DNA of 38,732 bases from Ferruginibacter sp. (GCA_025350645.1 JANXXM010000061.1:1-38732), one strand, 5' to 3'. Numbered from the stretch's first letter, positions 1 through 10,595 are shown. A program made the numbers and translations. The notes: generated by a model not told the origin, from the letters alone.

Positions 1-13
1 GTTAAAGAAAAAA

Positions 14-3000
14 TTATTTTATTAATACAGCTTGTGTTCTTATTTTTTTGCCCGAAGCATCGGAAACAGTGACGATATAATTTCCTATTACTGCATTATT
101 TACAGTTAGTTTTTTTGAAATTCTCTCCTCAGTAATACTGATGCTGCTTTTGTTTATTGCTTTACCCTCGGCAGATGAAATGGTTATGAAATAAACCCCT
201 GCCGGTTGTTTTACGAAAATAATATTCACTTCTTTATTTTCTGCAGGGTTAGGATAAATGCTTATCGATGGCTCCATACTCAAGGCGCTTATCTTAGCCA
301 CATCACTGTACACTATATTGCCGGTATCATTGCTGCTGCGTATCCTGTAATAATTATCTGCAGTTGTGGCATCAGTATCTAAATGGCTGTAAGATGCGCT
401 TCCTCCGGTATTGTTTGTTGGTATTTTGCTGGCAATGGCTGTAAAACGTGTACCATCATTGCTATGCTCTATAACATAATCCTGTAATATTTTTTCGTAG
501 TTAGTATAGTATTTTATGGTAGCTGTTTTATCTGCATTACGCTCTGCATTTATTCCTGTAAATATAAAGGGTTTATTTGCTGGTGCTACTGCCTGGTTAA
601 ATACAATCATAAACCTATCCGGTGCATAAGATCCGTTAATATTTTCCACATCAAACTGTATTTTGTTTTCACTTTGTAAATCTAATGGGGTTGTATTTTT
701 AGTATATGCATCTATTAAAAAAGCTTTACGACCCGGAGCATCCATGTTATTCATGCTAAGGTCCCACTGGTATTTAGATACCCGCAACCCGGTAAGATTT
801 AGAAAAATAGTATCAGCAGCGATTATTGTTTTTCTGCGTTCTATTGCAAGGAAAGCACCGGCTCTTTTTATACTTACATTTTCACTGGTGTTTACCAGTT
901 TTGGTGCATCTTCATAATCTACTTCACTATTATAATTTTTGTCAAATACTGCCATTACACCATCTACTAAAATGGTAGCTGCACCATTCACCAGGCTTAA
1001 AAGGTTGTAAGAAGATTCCTGAGTATTTGCAGTATAGTTATTACCAGGATCCTTTGCCATGGCTGAGCGGCTAAAGATATTTAAGCCTTTTAATTTGGCT
1101 GGTTCTACAAATTTTAAGTTACCGCCGCCGCCGCTGGATTTTATAAATAAACCCTGGCCAGACTCTACGCTATTCATTACAGAGCCTGTGGCACCATAAC
1201 TGCCACCACCCGGAGATATTATATAATCAATACCATTAAACATTAAATTTTGATACGCACCTAAACCATAAATACCGGTAAGTTTTGTATCCCAAATATA
1301 AAAATAAGGGGTAAGATTGGTTTTAACCAATGTACGAAGATCTACAGCACTTGCATAAGGATTGCCAATCATTTCAAATTTGCCTGCATTAACAGGGAAA
1401 TCAATATTTCCTGTTTTAAGAAACCCCGTTGTACGTAATATAGCGGTAGCAGTAAACGCATTTGCAGGAAGACAGGTTCTATCTCCTCTTACAAAATTAT
1501 AGTAGGCACTTTTTGTTTTAAGATCATAAGACTGGGTATTGGGTATACCAAAATATTTATCTGTAACATAGTCATAGTATTTTACAGAGGGACCACTTAT
1601 AGATTTGGAATCAAATCCATTTGCTGACCATACTGCATTAGTATCTGTTACAATGGTACCATAACCAGGCTTTAAGTTTGCATTAGGTGCACTGCCTTCC
1701 ATCCAGCTTTGTTTAGCAGTTTGAGCAGTTGTGGTATTCATTGCCAATAGTCTCCATTTACGTAAAATGGGTACATACCGCTCTACCGTTACTTTTCCAT
1801 TAATTGAATTATTGGTAATGTCGCCAAACCTTGCTGTAGAAGTATCCCTACTTAGAAGAGTAAGGTTATCGTTTGTAGTTGTAAAGGAACTGGACACACT
1901 TCCATAAAGCAGTGCGCTGGAAATTAATATAGTATCTGCCGGAAATGCTGCAACTGTTATCCCCTTTGTATTTGCATTAATAAGGGTTGATATATTTTTA
2001 TTTACAAACCAGTTACCAGAAAGATTTTGTGCAGTACCAGAAGTACCCATCATTTCTACAATCCCCTGACTGGCTTTCATTTTGCCCCCTGTACTGTTTA
2101 AAATACCATTTATTCCATTACTGGTAAATTTTGTAGTTACAATATCAAAAACGCCTTGTTTTAATAGTGCTACCCCATTTGCTAATACATTTTGCGAATT
2201 GGTAACGGTTAAAGGATTATCTATCGTAAGTTCATTTATCGTTGATGGTAAGCCATTGCCGGATACCTGGTTTACAATACCGTTATAAATATAATTACCG
2301 GTAGTATTAAAATTTCTGCCTGCCATTTGCATATTGCCTGCACTGCCCGATGAGGTTATACCTAATGCATGACCCATGCCTAAATAACTACCATTACCCA
2401 TCGTAAACGTGCCTGCGCCAGATACCACATTTGCATTGCAATACAACCCAGAACCTGCGGTTAAATTAAAAGTTCCTGCTGAAGTAACTGGCTGCAGGCT
2501 GCTTCCTAATATACCTAGTGTAAAATCTGTTTGTTGGTTTACATTTATAGAAGTGAGGCTTGAGACAGGGCTTATTGAATTTTTCTGAGCTCTGCCACTT
2601 CCCAATGCATTGCTGCCATTTCGTAATTCGAGTTTACCGTAAGTCATTCCATAAACGGTTTGTAAATTACTGCTGCCGCCATAATATTCTGCAAGGCTTG
2701 ACGGATCTGCATTGTAAGTTGTAAAATTTGCGGGAAAATTACTTCCTGCAGTTCCGCCACTATAACCCCCTATTCTTAAAGTTGAGTTTGGTTTTAATAA
2801 AACTTTGCTGTTATAAATTCCTTTTGCATTAATGGTATAATTTGCTGGTAAAACCAATACCGCATTGGTGGTTACCTCTAATGCTCCACCCCTGTCATTT
2901 ATAAAATCATTCTGGTTTGTACCCGCAGCTATTACTGTGGTTGCTTTTGCGCCGTTTCCAATTCTAAGATTTTCAAAACTTACTGCATTGGGGTATGGTG

Positions 3001-5740
3001 CGGCAGCAGTGTTGTTTACCAGATATGCTGTATCTACAGACGGATTCATTATTACAGTTATAAACTTATCATTTGTAAATGATTTTGTATTGAAAGTAAG
3101 ACTATCACCTTTTAAAACATAATTGTGATTAGATGCAATATCCGGCGCACTTCCCAAAATACAGTAAGCATTATCTGCAGGATATCCAATAACTGTATTG
3201 CCATTTACGGTGATATTACCACCTCCTCTTGCTATAAAAATACAACTGTCTGTAGCTGCTGTGGCAGGTGCACCCATGCGCACATTTCCATTCATTTGCA
3301 TATTAAAACCAGGGTGTAATACCGTTCTGAATAACTGGTTTGGTTTGGTGGAATTGTTTACTAAATTGAGGTTGATAATGCAGATATCGTTTGTAATATC
3401 CACTGTTATAGAATCGGTAACAGAATTTACACCTGTGTAAGTTATAAATGCGCTTTCGCAGCAGGTAGGCACATGCCCTAAACTCCAGTTTAATTTATTC
3501 CAGTTTATATTTCCACTTTGCGGAGCTATAGCATAATTAGTATCTTTTAATACACAGGGTGCATCTGTAGGTAATAATGTAAATGAAGTAGATGGTACAA
3601 AATTACATCCGTTAGCTAAATTCAATGCACTACTTGCCACAATCATTCTGTATAAATCTCCGCTATTGCCAGCCAGTGTTTGTGTTCCAGGAATAGTATA
3701 GCTAACCGTGTATTCGTACTGCCCATTAATGAATACTGGTGTAGCATTTCCAAAAGATGCTGGCACAACATCTGCCCAGGCGCCAGCTAAAGGTTTTCTT
3801 TGCCACTTATAATAAGTATAGCTTTTAAAATAAGAACGTACTGTATCTGTAATAACCTGGGAATTACCCATATATATAATAGGATTCGTAGGCGCATAAA
3901 TCATAGACGGGTAGCAGGTTCTAAGCCCTATATCATCAATTGCCCAGTCATTACCACCACCACCGGGTGCATTATTTCTAAATGTTACTTTAAAACTAGT
4001 TTGCAAAGCACTTGTTTTAAAAACAAAAGAGCGCCTTACCCAATTATTTAATGTATCGGAACCGGTTTGTGTACCACCAAGACCCTGGTATAAAATATCT
4101 CCTGTAGTATAATAATCTATTCCGTCTATTTGCATAGCAATATTTGGCCGAACGCCAGATGAATCTCCTGGTGCAGTTGGAATATATCCAGCATTAGCTG
4201 ATGATACCCCGTTAACATCGCACCCACATCGGTAACATAAGTTTTTAAACCACGCAGAAACTTCATAATAGGTTTCTGAGCATACACCTGTAGCTGTGTA
4301 TTCAAACACTTTATCTGACCGGTAAGCTGCATTTATAGTAAGCATGTACCCACAAGGGTTGCTTGCACTTATCGGCTGGTTCTGGTCACAAGGCTTATTA
4401 CCTTTTGCCGTATTTGTAGCTCCTGTATGGTCGCCAGTAATATCCCATACATTAAATACACGGGGTGCTGAACCTGCAGGTCCTTTAGGAACAGTTTGGC
4501 TAATTGAATTATTAGCACTCGTATTATTTACTACACCATAATAATAATCATTTGGACCAGTAGTATAGGTTTCATAATTGTAAGTTGTATTGATGGCAGG
4601 TTGTGCTCCATTTTGCGAACTTATAGAACTGGTGGCTGTGCCAAACGTACCAGAGTTTGCAGTACCAATAAGATTAGCTGGAGAAACAGCATCTGAACAT
4701 GCACTTAGGTTAGGTAACACAATTAAACTATCGTTTGGGAAAGATATAGTTTTGTTAATACCGCCTAATTTATATCGGAATGCTCCTCCACCGTAATTAA
4801 TTTTTCTACCATACCCAATTAAACCTGTATCTACTTTTACTCTATAAGTAGCCATAATAATACAGGCAAAGCCAAAGAGGTTGGGTGTTGAAGTTCCTGT
4901 TATAGAACCGCCCGTAGCATTAGTAGCACCTGTGCCAATATTTATTTGAATAGAAGTATCTAATAATGCGGTTTGCGCCAGCCAGCCTGGATCATCTGCA
5001 ACTATAAAAGGAGTGAATGTATTAAAATTCTTACCCTCATTTGTTCTTGTAGCAATTGAATCTTTAAATATAAAACCTGCACCTTTTTTTAAGGTATCGT
5101 AATAAGAAACATTGGTAATAGCACTTGAGGATACCACCAATGTAGCCCTTATTTCCAGAATATCGCCCTGATTTATGGTACCGCCCACAGTTCCGCTGGT
5201 TACATTAATATATCCTTTAGAGTAATCAATTGAATTTGGAGGTGGAGGTAAAGGATCTTGTATACAAATATTAAAGTTATAATTTCCAGTTGACACCGGT
5301 CCTGTTAAGCTGCTAGAAATGCGGATTAGATAGGTAGTTCCAATTGTTAATCCTGAAGTAGCAATAAAATTTGCAGCAGCGCAAGTAATTGTAGTAAGTG
5401 ATCCACAAGTTCCGCTCATTAACTTGATATTTGGAATTTGTGCTTGCAAATCATTACCAATATTACTCAATACAATTTTCGGTTTAGTTGTTTGTGCTAC
5501 AAAACTGTACCAAACATCAGGTGAGGTATTGGGTCCACAACTCATACCTACTGTTTTTGTAGCATTTATAATAGTTCCTGCAGTTGCATTACAAGAAGTA
5601 TCACTTATAAGGCTGGTTGCAGATGAACAATTATCATTTGCTGGCGGCTGTGCATAACTCTTTGTACAAAAGAGAAAACTTAAAATAACAAAAAATACCG
5701 TTTTAGTAAACGCAAATGGTTTAGGTAAAGTAGATTTCAT
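14..5740 (-). CDS. Large secreted surface protein with T9SS sorting tail
   Basis: Predicted cell-surface or secreted protein of 1,908 residues, probably exported by Sec and then by the type IX system. The start at 5740 is chosen over an in-frame ATG at 5800 because it gives a normal signal peptide (MKSTLPKPFAF, a hydrophobic core, then KSYAQ). After it comes a PPC-like beta domain with paired cysteines (NDNCSSATSLI to DVWYSFVAQ), a cysteine-bearing region ending in NDWAIDDIGLRTC, and a long Gly/Asn/Thr-rich stretch resembling repetitive beta structure. The last ~80 residues (SISIYPNPAENKEVNI to the end) have the form of a T9SS type A sorting domain. There is no recognisable catalytic site. 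It lies divergent to the sugar dehydrogenase-like gene, whose N-terminal domain is of the same type. An adhesin or matrix role is inference. The stop codon lies 13 bases from the window edge. Confidence 0.85.
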   Translation of the reverse strand: MKSTLPKPFAFTKTVFFVILSFLFCTKSYAQPPANDNCSSATSLISDTSCNATAGTIINATKTVGMSCGPNTSPDVWYSFVAQTTKPKIVLSNIGNDLQAQIPNIKLMSGTCGSLTTITCAAANFIATSGLTIGTTYLIRISSSLTGPVSTGNYNFNICIQDPLPPPPNSIDYSKGYINVTSGTVGGTINQGDILEIRATLVVSSSAITNVSYYDTLKKGAGFIFKDSIATRTNEGKNFNTFTPFIVADDPGWLAQTALLDTSIQINIGTGATNATGGSITGTSTPNLFGFACIIMATYRVKVDTGLIGYGRKINYGGGAFRYKLGGINKTISFPNDSLIVLPNLSACSDAVSPANLIGTANSGTFGTATSSISSQNGAQPAINTTYNYETYTTGPNDYYYGVVNNTSANNSISQTVPKGPAGSAPRVFNVWDITGDHTGATNTAKGNKPCDQNQPISASNPCGYMLTINAAYRSDKVFEYTATGVCSETYYEVSAWFKNLCYRCGCDVNGVSSANAGYIPTAPGDSSGVRPNIAMQIDGIDYYTTGDILYQGLGGTQTGSDTLNNWVRRSFVFKTSALQTSFKVTFRNNAPGGGGNDWAIDDIGLRTCYPSMIYAPTNPIIYMGNSQVITDTVRSYFKSYTYYKWQRKPLAGAWADVVPASFGNATPVFINGQYEYTVSYTIPGTQTLAGNSGDLYRMIVASSALNLANGCNFVPSTSFTLLPTDAPCVLKDTNYAIAPQSGNINWNKLNWSLGHVPTCCESAFITYTGVNSVTDSITVDITNDICIINLNLVNNSTKPNQLFRTVLHPGFNMQMNGNVRMGAPATAATDSCIFIARGGGNITVNGNTVIGYPADNAYCILGSAPDIASNHNYVLKGDSLTFNTKSFTNDKFITVIMNPSVDTAYLVNNTAAAPYPNAVSFENLRIGNGAKATTVIAAGTNQNDFINDRGGALEVTTNAVLVLPANYTINAKGIYNSKVLLKPNSTLRIGGYSGGTAGSNFPANFTTYNADPSSLAEYYGGSSNLQTVYGMTYGKLELRNGSNALGSGRAQKNSISPVSSLTSINVNQQTDFTLGILGSSLQPVTSAGTFNLTAGSGLYCNANVVSGAGTFTMGNGSYLGMGHALGITSSGSAGNMQMAGRNFNTTGNYIYNGIVNQVSGNGLPSTINELTIDNPLTVTNSQNVLANGVALLKQGVFDIVTTKFTSNGINGILNSTGGKMKASQGIVEMMGTSGTAQNLSGNWFVNKNISTLINANTKGITVAAFPADTILISSALLYGSVSSSFTTTNDNLTLLSRDTSTARFGDITNNSINGKVTVERYVPILRKWRLLAMNTTTAQTAKQSWMEGSAPNANLKPGYGTIVTDTNAVWSANGFDSKSISGPSVKYYDYVTDKYFGIPNTQSYDLKTKSAYYNFVRGDRTCLPANAFTATAILRTTGFLKTGNIDFPVNAGKFEMIGNPYASAVDLRTLVKTNLTPYFYIWDTKLTGIYGLGAYQNLMFNGIDYIISPGGGSYGATGSVMNSVESGQGLFIKSSGGGGNLKFVEPAKLKGLNIFSRSAMAKDPGNNYTANTQESSYNLLSLVNGAATILVDGVMAVFDKNYNSEVDYEDAPKLVNTSENVSIKRAGAFLAIERRKTIIAADTIFLNLTGLRVSKYQWDLSMNNMDAPGRKAFLIDAYTKNTTPLDLQSENKIQFDVENINGSYAPDRFMIVFNQAVAPANKPFIFTGINAERNADKTATIKYYTNYEKILQDYVIEHSNDGTRFTAIASKIPTNNTGGSASYSHLDTDATTADNYYRIRSSNDTGNIVYSDVAKISALSMEPSISIYPNPAENKEVNIIFVKQPAGVYFITISSAEGKAINKSSISITEERISKKLTVNNAVIGNYIVTVSDASGKKIRTQAVLIK

Positions 5741-6025
5741 GTGAGTAACAGTTTTGGATTTTAAATATACTTCAGCACTATAAATAAATAAATTATTCAT
5801 AAAATGCGAAATAATATGTTTTACTTATCTGGAACGTTGGAATGATTTCATTATTGTATGAAAATGATTTTACATTTAAATTTAATATTTGACGCAGCAT
5901 AAATTTTTTTACTTGAAATACAATAAATATTTAAATTTTCGGTTTTAGTATAGTACTTTTTAGATTAATATTATTTTTAAAGTAATACAGTACTTATCCA
6001 AATATCTATCAAAAAACTAATTTTT
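5741..6025. other. Divergent intergenic region between two T9SS surface genes
   Basis: This AT-rich 285-base gap separates the starts of two divergent secreted-protein genes and must hold both promoters. I could not pick out a convincing TTG/TAnnTTTG pair for either gene, and no RNA gene or repeat is visible. The alternative upstream ATG of the minus gene (5800) lies inside it. Confidence 0.4.
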
Positions 6026-9000
6026 ATGTTTTCGTTTTTACCAAAATCCATTGTTTTAATGGTTTTTTCCTGCATTTTTGTATGTAATGTTTTTGCACAA
6101 TCCGATAATTGTGCAAGTGCTACATTAATTGTTTCTGACTCTACCTGTATAAACGGATCAAGCCAATTAATTAACCAAACCCTTGTGGGTGCTACAAATG
6201 TTGATTACTCCATAACATCACCGGGTTGTTCATTCTCTACAACTGCAAAAGACGTATGGTATAAATTTGTTGCCAAAACTAAAACGCCTGTTATTACCAT
6301 AAGCAATGCAGGTAGCGGATGGGGCGGAATTGCTAATGTGAAAATTCAAATTTTATCAGGAAACTGCAGTGTGGGTGGTTTTACACAAATTGCCTGTGGA
6401 AATGGCCCAACGCTATCCCCGACCTTGCTTAATGGTCTTACAGAAGGAATTACTTATTTTTTAAGAATACATAACAATACCACCACGGTATCTGCCAATA
6501 GTACTTTTGATATTTGCATAACTGATGCGATACAAAAAGGAAGCCGTATGAATGAAGTTTTTTCACGTACGGTACTATCCCCCGCACTGTTAATGAATTA
6601 CCCATGGGAAATTACTTACGGGCCTGATGATAGCTTGTGGATTACAGAATCGAGAGGATATAAAGTAAGTAAAATGAATGCTACAAATGGAGGTAAAAGA
6701 ACTGTATTGGATTTATCATTTGGCAGTACATGGTTTGGGGCTACAGGTACAGGTGCTGCAGATACGTTGTATGCACAACAAAGTGTAGCCACCTGGAATA
6801 CTATCGGATGGCCACAAGGTGGTTTTGCAGGTCTTGCCCTACACCCCAGTTTTGGAAAAGGTGCAGGCAAAGATTTTGTATATATAACCTATGTGTGGAA
6901 ATATTTATCGGGCAGTGGTACCAAAACAGGTGTATTTTTTCAAAATAAATTGGTACGATTTACCTATAACTCATCAAACGGAAGGCTGGAAAGCCCTGCA
7001 GTTTTAGACTGGAATCTTCCTGGAAGTACAGATCATAATTCTCAAAGACTTATAATAGCACCGGTTGTAAAAAATGGAACGCCTTACCTATTTATGTCTC
7101 AGGGAGATATGGGAGCAGGACAATTTGGTAATAGAGACAGACCCAACAACGCACAAAATTCAAATTCTTATGAAGGGAAAATATTAAGATTTAACTTGGA
7201 ATCCGACGGGGATGCAGGTTTAAATGCATGGCTTCCCAATGCTCCAAATGCTAATCCTTACAGTGCTACCAGTGCTGTATACAGCATTGGTATAAGAAAT
7301 AACCAGGGCTTTGCGTATGATACTGCAAATAATATTTTGTTTGGCACATCGCACGGTCCATATAGCGATGACGAGTTAAACGTTATAGAGAGCAGAAAAA
7401 ATTACGGTCATCCATTAGTGATAGGCTATGCGGCAGATGGAAATTACAATGGTAATTTAACGCCGGGTACTAGTACCAGTGTATCTGCAGGTGCGGATTT
7501 TACAGATAATAGCGGTAACTCCAGTTGCCCAGCTATAGGAGATGAAACGGTTAGAAAAAATGCCATAAACACTGCTGACCCGGGTTCATATAGAGATCCT
7601 CTTTTTTCAGCATACCCCACTCCGTCAGCAGGTGCTACAGGCATTAAAGCTATATGGAATAGCCCAGGTTCTAATGCAAACTGGCAGTCTGAAGCATGGT
7701 CTGGCTTAGATTTATATACGGATAAAATCATACCCGGCTGGAAAAGATCTTTAGTAGCTTCGGGTTTAAAATGGGGCAGATTAATAAAATTAAACCTAAA
7801 CGGAACAGGTACTGCAACCCTACCCAGCAATATTGGCGGAGCTTTGGGTAATGCAGGTGATACCATTACCTATTTTCAAAGCACTAACCGCTACCGGGAT
7901 CTTGCTTTTGCTCCCAACGGAAAAGATATGTTTGTAGTTATGGACAATTCTTCCGCAACATCCGGCCCTGGTATTGGTAACCCTACTACACCTGCATGCC
8001 CCGGTTGTGTAATTAAATATTCTTTTTTAGGATATGAAGATGCAGCAGGTTTAAGTACTCTTCCAAAAACAATAGCGGTTACAACAGGTGCATTAAATAG
8101 TTGTAGTAGTGGTACTGATGTAACCATTGATGGTACTAATAATTTTTTATGGGTTCCTATAACAGGGCCTGATGGCAATATTATGGCAGAAATAAATGCT
8201 ATGGGGCAAAGCCTTGGTTTAATTACTTCATCATTTTATAAAAATGGGTCGGCAGTTCGTTCCGCAAACGGTGTAAAATACCTGGATAGAAATATTACTA
8301 TAAAGCCTGCTGTTACTGTTTTTGGCACACCAGTAAAAGTGAGACTTTATATTTCTAAAACAGAACTGGATGCATTAATTGCAGCACCATCCAGCGGAGT
8401 AATATCTATTAGCAGTTTAAAAATATTGAAAAACAATGATGCATGTGGTCCATCATTATCTACCAGTACTGCTACATTTTTACCCACCAATAGTGGTACA
8501 GGTTTGGTTCAGGGTACAGACGGGTATGTATTACAAACAGCAGTTCCATCTTTTTCCAGTTTCTATTTTGCTGCCAATAATATTCTTTTACCATTAGACC
8601 TCATTGCCTTTAACGGTGCTTTGCAAAGCGATTTATCTGCATTACTTAAATGGAAAACAGAGAACGAAATAAATACAGCGGGCTTTGAACTGGAAAGAAG
8701 TATTGATGGAAATAGCTTTAATAAAATAACATTTTTAAAAGCAAAAGGAAATGGCAATAGCATTTCAGCATATGATTATACTGATAATGATGCCGCAGAC
8801 CAGCAATCTACTATACTTTATTACAGGCTCAAAATTTTAGACATAAATGGTTTATATAAATATTCCGATATCGTTAAAATAAGTTTACCGGTTGCAAAAG
8901 CAGTTATTTCTATTGCACCAAACCCGGTATTTAGTGTACTTAAAGGAAATATTTTATCTCCGGTTGCAGGTAATGTTGTATTACGCATTTTTGATAATGC

Positions 9001-9148
9001 AGGAAGAATTATTTTACAGACTTCCCTGTTTGTAAAAAAAGGAGACAATTCATTGAATGAAAATATAAACCAGCTCGCAAGCGGTGGATACTATCTTGAT
9101 ATTTCTGGAAGAGAAATAACGAGCAGAATTAAATTTCAAAAACTATAA
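6026..9148 (+). CDS. PQQ-dependent sugar dehydrogenase-like T9SS-secreted protein
   Basis: Secreted protein of 1,040 residues. The signal peptide ends near VFAQ, followed by a PPC-like domain (DNCASATLIV to DVWYKFVAKTK). Residues ~185-620 form a glucose/sorbosone dehydrogenase-type beta-propeller, with typical segments GPDDSLWITE, LALHPSFGKG, DHNSQR, MSQGDMGAGQ, EGKILRFN and HGPYSDDELNVI. That family oxidises sugars or sugar alcohols using pyrroloquinoline quinone. A linker follows, then a T9SS-style C-terminal tail beginning near ISIAPNPVFS and ending SRIKFQKL. The ~400 extra residues beyond a plain dehydrogenase are the N-terminal domain and the export/anchoring region. A terminator lies just downstream, so it is probably monocistronic. 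No PQQ synthesis genes are in view, so the cofactor would have to come from elsewhere. Substrate unknown. Confidence 0.83.
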   Translation: MFSFLPKSIVLMVFSCIFVCNVFAQSDNCASATLIVSDSTCINGSSQLINQTLVGATNVDYSITSPGCSFSTTAKDVWYKFVAKTKTPVITISNAGSGWGGIANVKIQILSGNCSVGGFTQIACGNGPTLSPTLLNGLTEGITYFLRIHNNTTTVSANSTFDICITDAIQKGSRMNEVFSRTVLSPALLMNYPWEITYGPDDSLWITESRGYKVSKMNATNGGKRTVLDLSFGSTWFGATGTGAADTLYAQQSVATWNTIGWPQGGFAGLALHPSFGKGAGKDFVYITYVWKYLSGSGTKTGVFFQNKLVRFTYNSSNGRLESPAVLDWNLPGSTDHNSQRLIIAPVVKNGTPYLFMSQGDMGAGQFGNRDRPNNAQNSNSYEGKILRFNLESDGDAGLNAWLPNAPNANPYSATSAVYSIGIRNNQGFAYDTANNILFGTSHGPYSDDELNVIESRKNYGHPLVIGYAADGNYNGNLTPGTSTSVSAGADFTDNSGNSSCPAIGDETVRKNAINTADPGSYRDPLFSAYPTPSAGATGIKAIWNSPGSNANWQSEAWSGLDLYTDKIIPGWKRSLVASGLKWGRLIKLNLNGTGTATLPSNIGGALGNAGDTITYFQSTNRYRDLAFAPNGKDMFVVMDNSSATSGPGIGNPTTPACPGCVIKYSFLGYEDAAGLSTLPKTIAVTTGALNSCSSGTDVTIDGTNNFLWVPITGPDGNIMAEINAMGQSLGLITSSFYKNGSAVRSANGVKYLDRNITIKPAVTVFGTPVKVRLYISKTELDALIAAPSSGVISISSLKILKNNDACGPSLSTSTATFLPTNSGTGLVQGTDGYVLQTAVPSFSSFYFAANNILLPLDLIAFNGALQSDLSALLKWKTENEINTAGFELERSIDGNSFNKITFLKAKGNGNSISAYDYTDNDAADQQSTILYYRLKILDINGLYKYSDIVKISLPVAKAVISIAPNPVFSVLKGNILSPVAGNVVLRIFDNAGRIILQTSLFVKKGDNSLNENINQLASGGYYLDISGREITSRIKFQKL

Positions 9149-9175
9149 TTCTTTAAACTAAATAAACAGAAAACT

Positions 9176-9203
9176 GGCTGTCTCAAAAGGACAGCCTTTT
9201 TTT
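9176..9203 (+). terminator. Rho-independent terminator after sugar dehydrogenase-like gene
   Basis: A perfect 7-bp stem, GGCTGTC (9176-9182) with GACAGCC (9190-9196), has loop TCAAAAG and is followed by seven T residues (9197-9203). It begins 28 bases after the stop codon of the dehydrogenase-like gene. Confidence 0.9.
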
Positions 9204-9412
9204 GTGATAAATCAACAGTGCTGCAAAAATTATCCTAAAGCATGTACCGCTTTGTAATTACAATTGATAGGCATTTCGAAAACAATATTTAAGATTTTAT
9301 CAGGCTTTGTAATTCCTGCGCAACATTTTGCTAGAACAAGAGCATTGAGAATGCTTTCTGATTTATTTGCGGGTATTTGATTATAAAATGGAATATTTGA
9401 AAACTTATCGGT

Positions 9413-10195
9413 TTATGCTTCTTCTTTTCCCATTGCCGCCTGCCGCATTTTATGAGCAGTTTCTTTACCAAAGTATTTATCTATTCTATGCTCCACTATA
9501 TAAATTACAGGAGTAAGTAAAATGGCAACAACGGCTTTGTAAGTATAGTTTACCATACAAATAGCCAAAACTTTTTGCATGCTCCAATGCTGCCCCAAGT
9601 AAAAAGCAATAAACAGCACAATAAAACTATCTACCAATTGAGATACTATGGTAGAGCCTGTGGCACGAAGCCATACTTTTTTTTCGCCAGTGGCTTTTTT
9701 TATTTTATGAAACACTGTTACATCTACAATTTGGCTTACTAAAAATGCTACTATGCTTCCTATTATTATCCACATGCCTTGCCCGAATACCGCATTAAAA
9801 GCATTAGCCATATCCGGTACACCATTGCTGATATTTGTTCCATGCCAAAAATCTGCAGCAGGTACATTTATAGCCATATAAAACATTAGAAAAGCGTACC
9901 CGATAAGGGCTACTGCTATATAAGATATTCTGCGTACGGCTTTGGGACCGTAGTATTCATTTATAATATCAGTCATTATAAATTCGAGTGGCCACAATAA
10001 AACTCCGCAGGTAAGGCTTATAGATAAACCACTTTCGCCCAGTAAAGAAAAACTGGAAGGTGTTGCGCCAAATAATTTTTCCAGTGAAAATATTTTTCCG
10101 CCTATGCACTCTGCTATAAGCGCATTTGCTACAAAAAAAGCAGCAAATATTACAAAGAGTTTGGTAGGCTTATCTTTTAAGATGAATGTAATCAT
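9413..10195 (-). CDS. yhhQ: Queuosine precursor transporter (YhhQ/QPTR, DUF165/VUT family)
   Basis: Integral membrane protein of 260 residues with about six hydrophobic segments, matching the family that imports queuosine precursors (preQ0/preQ1) for tRNA anticodon modification. Recognisable family segments are NALIAECIGGKIFSL near the N-terminus, PLEFIMTDIINEYYGPKAVRR around residue 70, and VSQIVDVTVFHKIKK with STIVSQLVDSFIVLFIAFYLG in the C-terminal half; polar residues inside these helices are typical. It is the last gene of a minus-strand run. No que or tgt genes are nearby, so the salvage role rests on the family alone. The ATG at 10195 gives the usual family length. Confidence 0.87.
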   Translation of the reverse strand: MITFILKDKPTKLFVIFAAFFVANALIAECIGGKIFSLEKLFGATPSSFSLLGESGLSISLTCGVLLWPLEFIMTDIINEYYGPKAVRRISYIAVALIGYAFLMFYMAINVPAADFWHGTNISNGVPDMANAFNAVFGQGMWIIIGSIVAFLVSQIVDVTVFHKIKKATGEKKVWLRATGSTIVSQLVDSFIVLFIAFYLGQHWSMQKVLAICMVNYTYKAVVAILLTPVIYIVEHRIDKYFGKETAHKMRQAAMGKEEA

Positions 10196-10289
10196 AAGAG
10201 ATTCTTATTAGCTTAATACCGCCAGTGCACACAGGTGACAATACAAAAACAAGTTATTACTATCTGGCCATTATGCTCTTTACAAAAGG

Positions 10290-10595
10290 CTATTTTAATA
10301 AAAACTGATACCATATTTCTACCGGTAAAAGTATCAAATTAAACCAGATAACCACTTTTGATAAAGACAAAGGTTTTCTTATAGATTTTTTATATAAAAT
10401 TATAAATGCGAAAGCAGTATTTAAAATAACTGCTACTATCAACCCAAGTACAGCTACAGATGCAACAACAGGTTGTAAAACTACCGCATCTCCCATGTGA
10501 TTATTTTTTTGCTGAAACCCCTGTACATAACGCATTAACACAGATATTAAGAAACAGCAATTGCAAATAAAAACCAATTTAGAAAAAAAGCGCAT
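10290..10595 (-). CDS. Small membrane protein of unknown function
   Basis: Protein of 101 residues with three predicted membrane segments: a Cys-rich N-terminal one (LVFICNCCFLISVLM), a central one (VASVAVLGLIVAVILNTAFAFIIL) and a C-terminal one (VVIWFNLILLPVEIWYQFLL). A short basic loop, YKKSIRKPLS, joins the last two. I do not recognise the family. It sits between rseP and the queuosine precursor transporter on the same strand, 94 bases before the transporter start, so co-transcription is possible. Ordinary composition and membrane periodicity support it as a real gene. Confidence 0.65.
   Translation of the reverse strand: MRFFSKLVFICNCCFLISVLMRYVQGFQQKNNHMGDAVVLQPVVASVAVLGLIVAVILNTAFAFIILYKKSIRKPLSLSKVVIWFNLILLPVEIWYQFLLK

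Noticed and set aside
7444..7866. A 140-codon open frame opposite the sugar dehydrogenase-like gene
   Set aside because: It mirrors a clear coding region, has no recognisable domain, and its composition follows from the opposite strand.
9204..9412. Possible gene remnant between the terminator and the queuosine transporter gene
   Set aside because: No frame of useful length or recognisable similarity on either strand.
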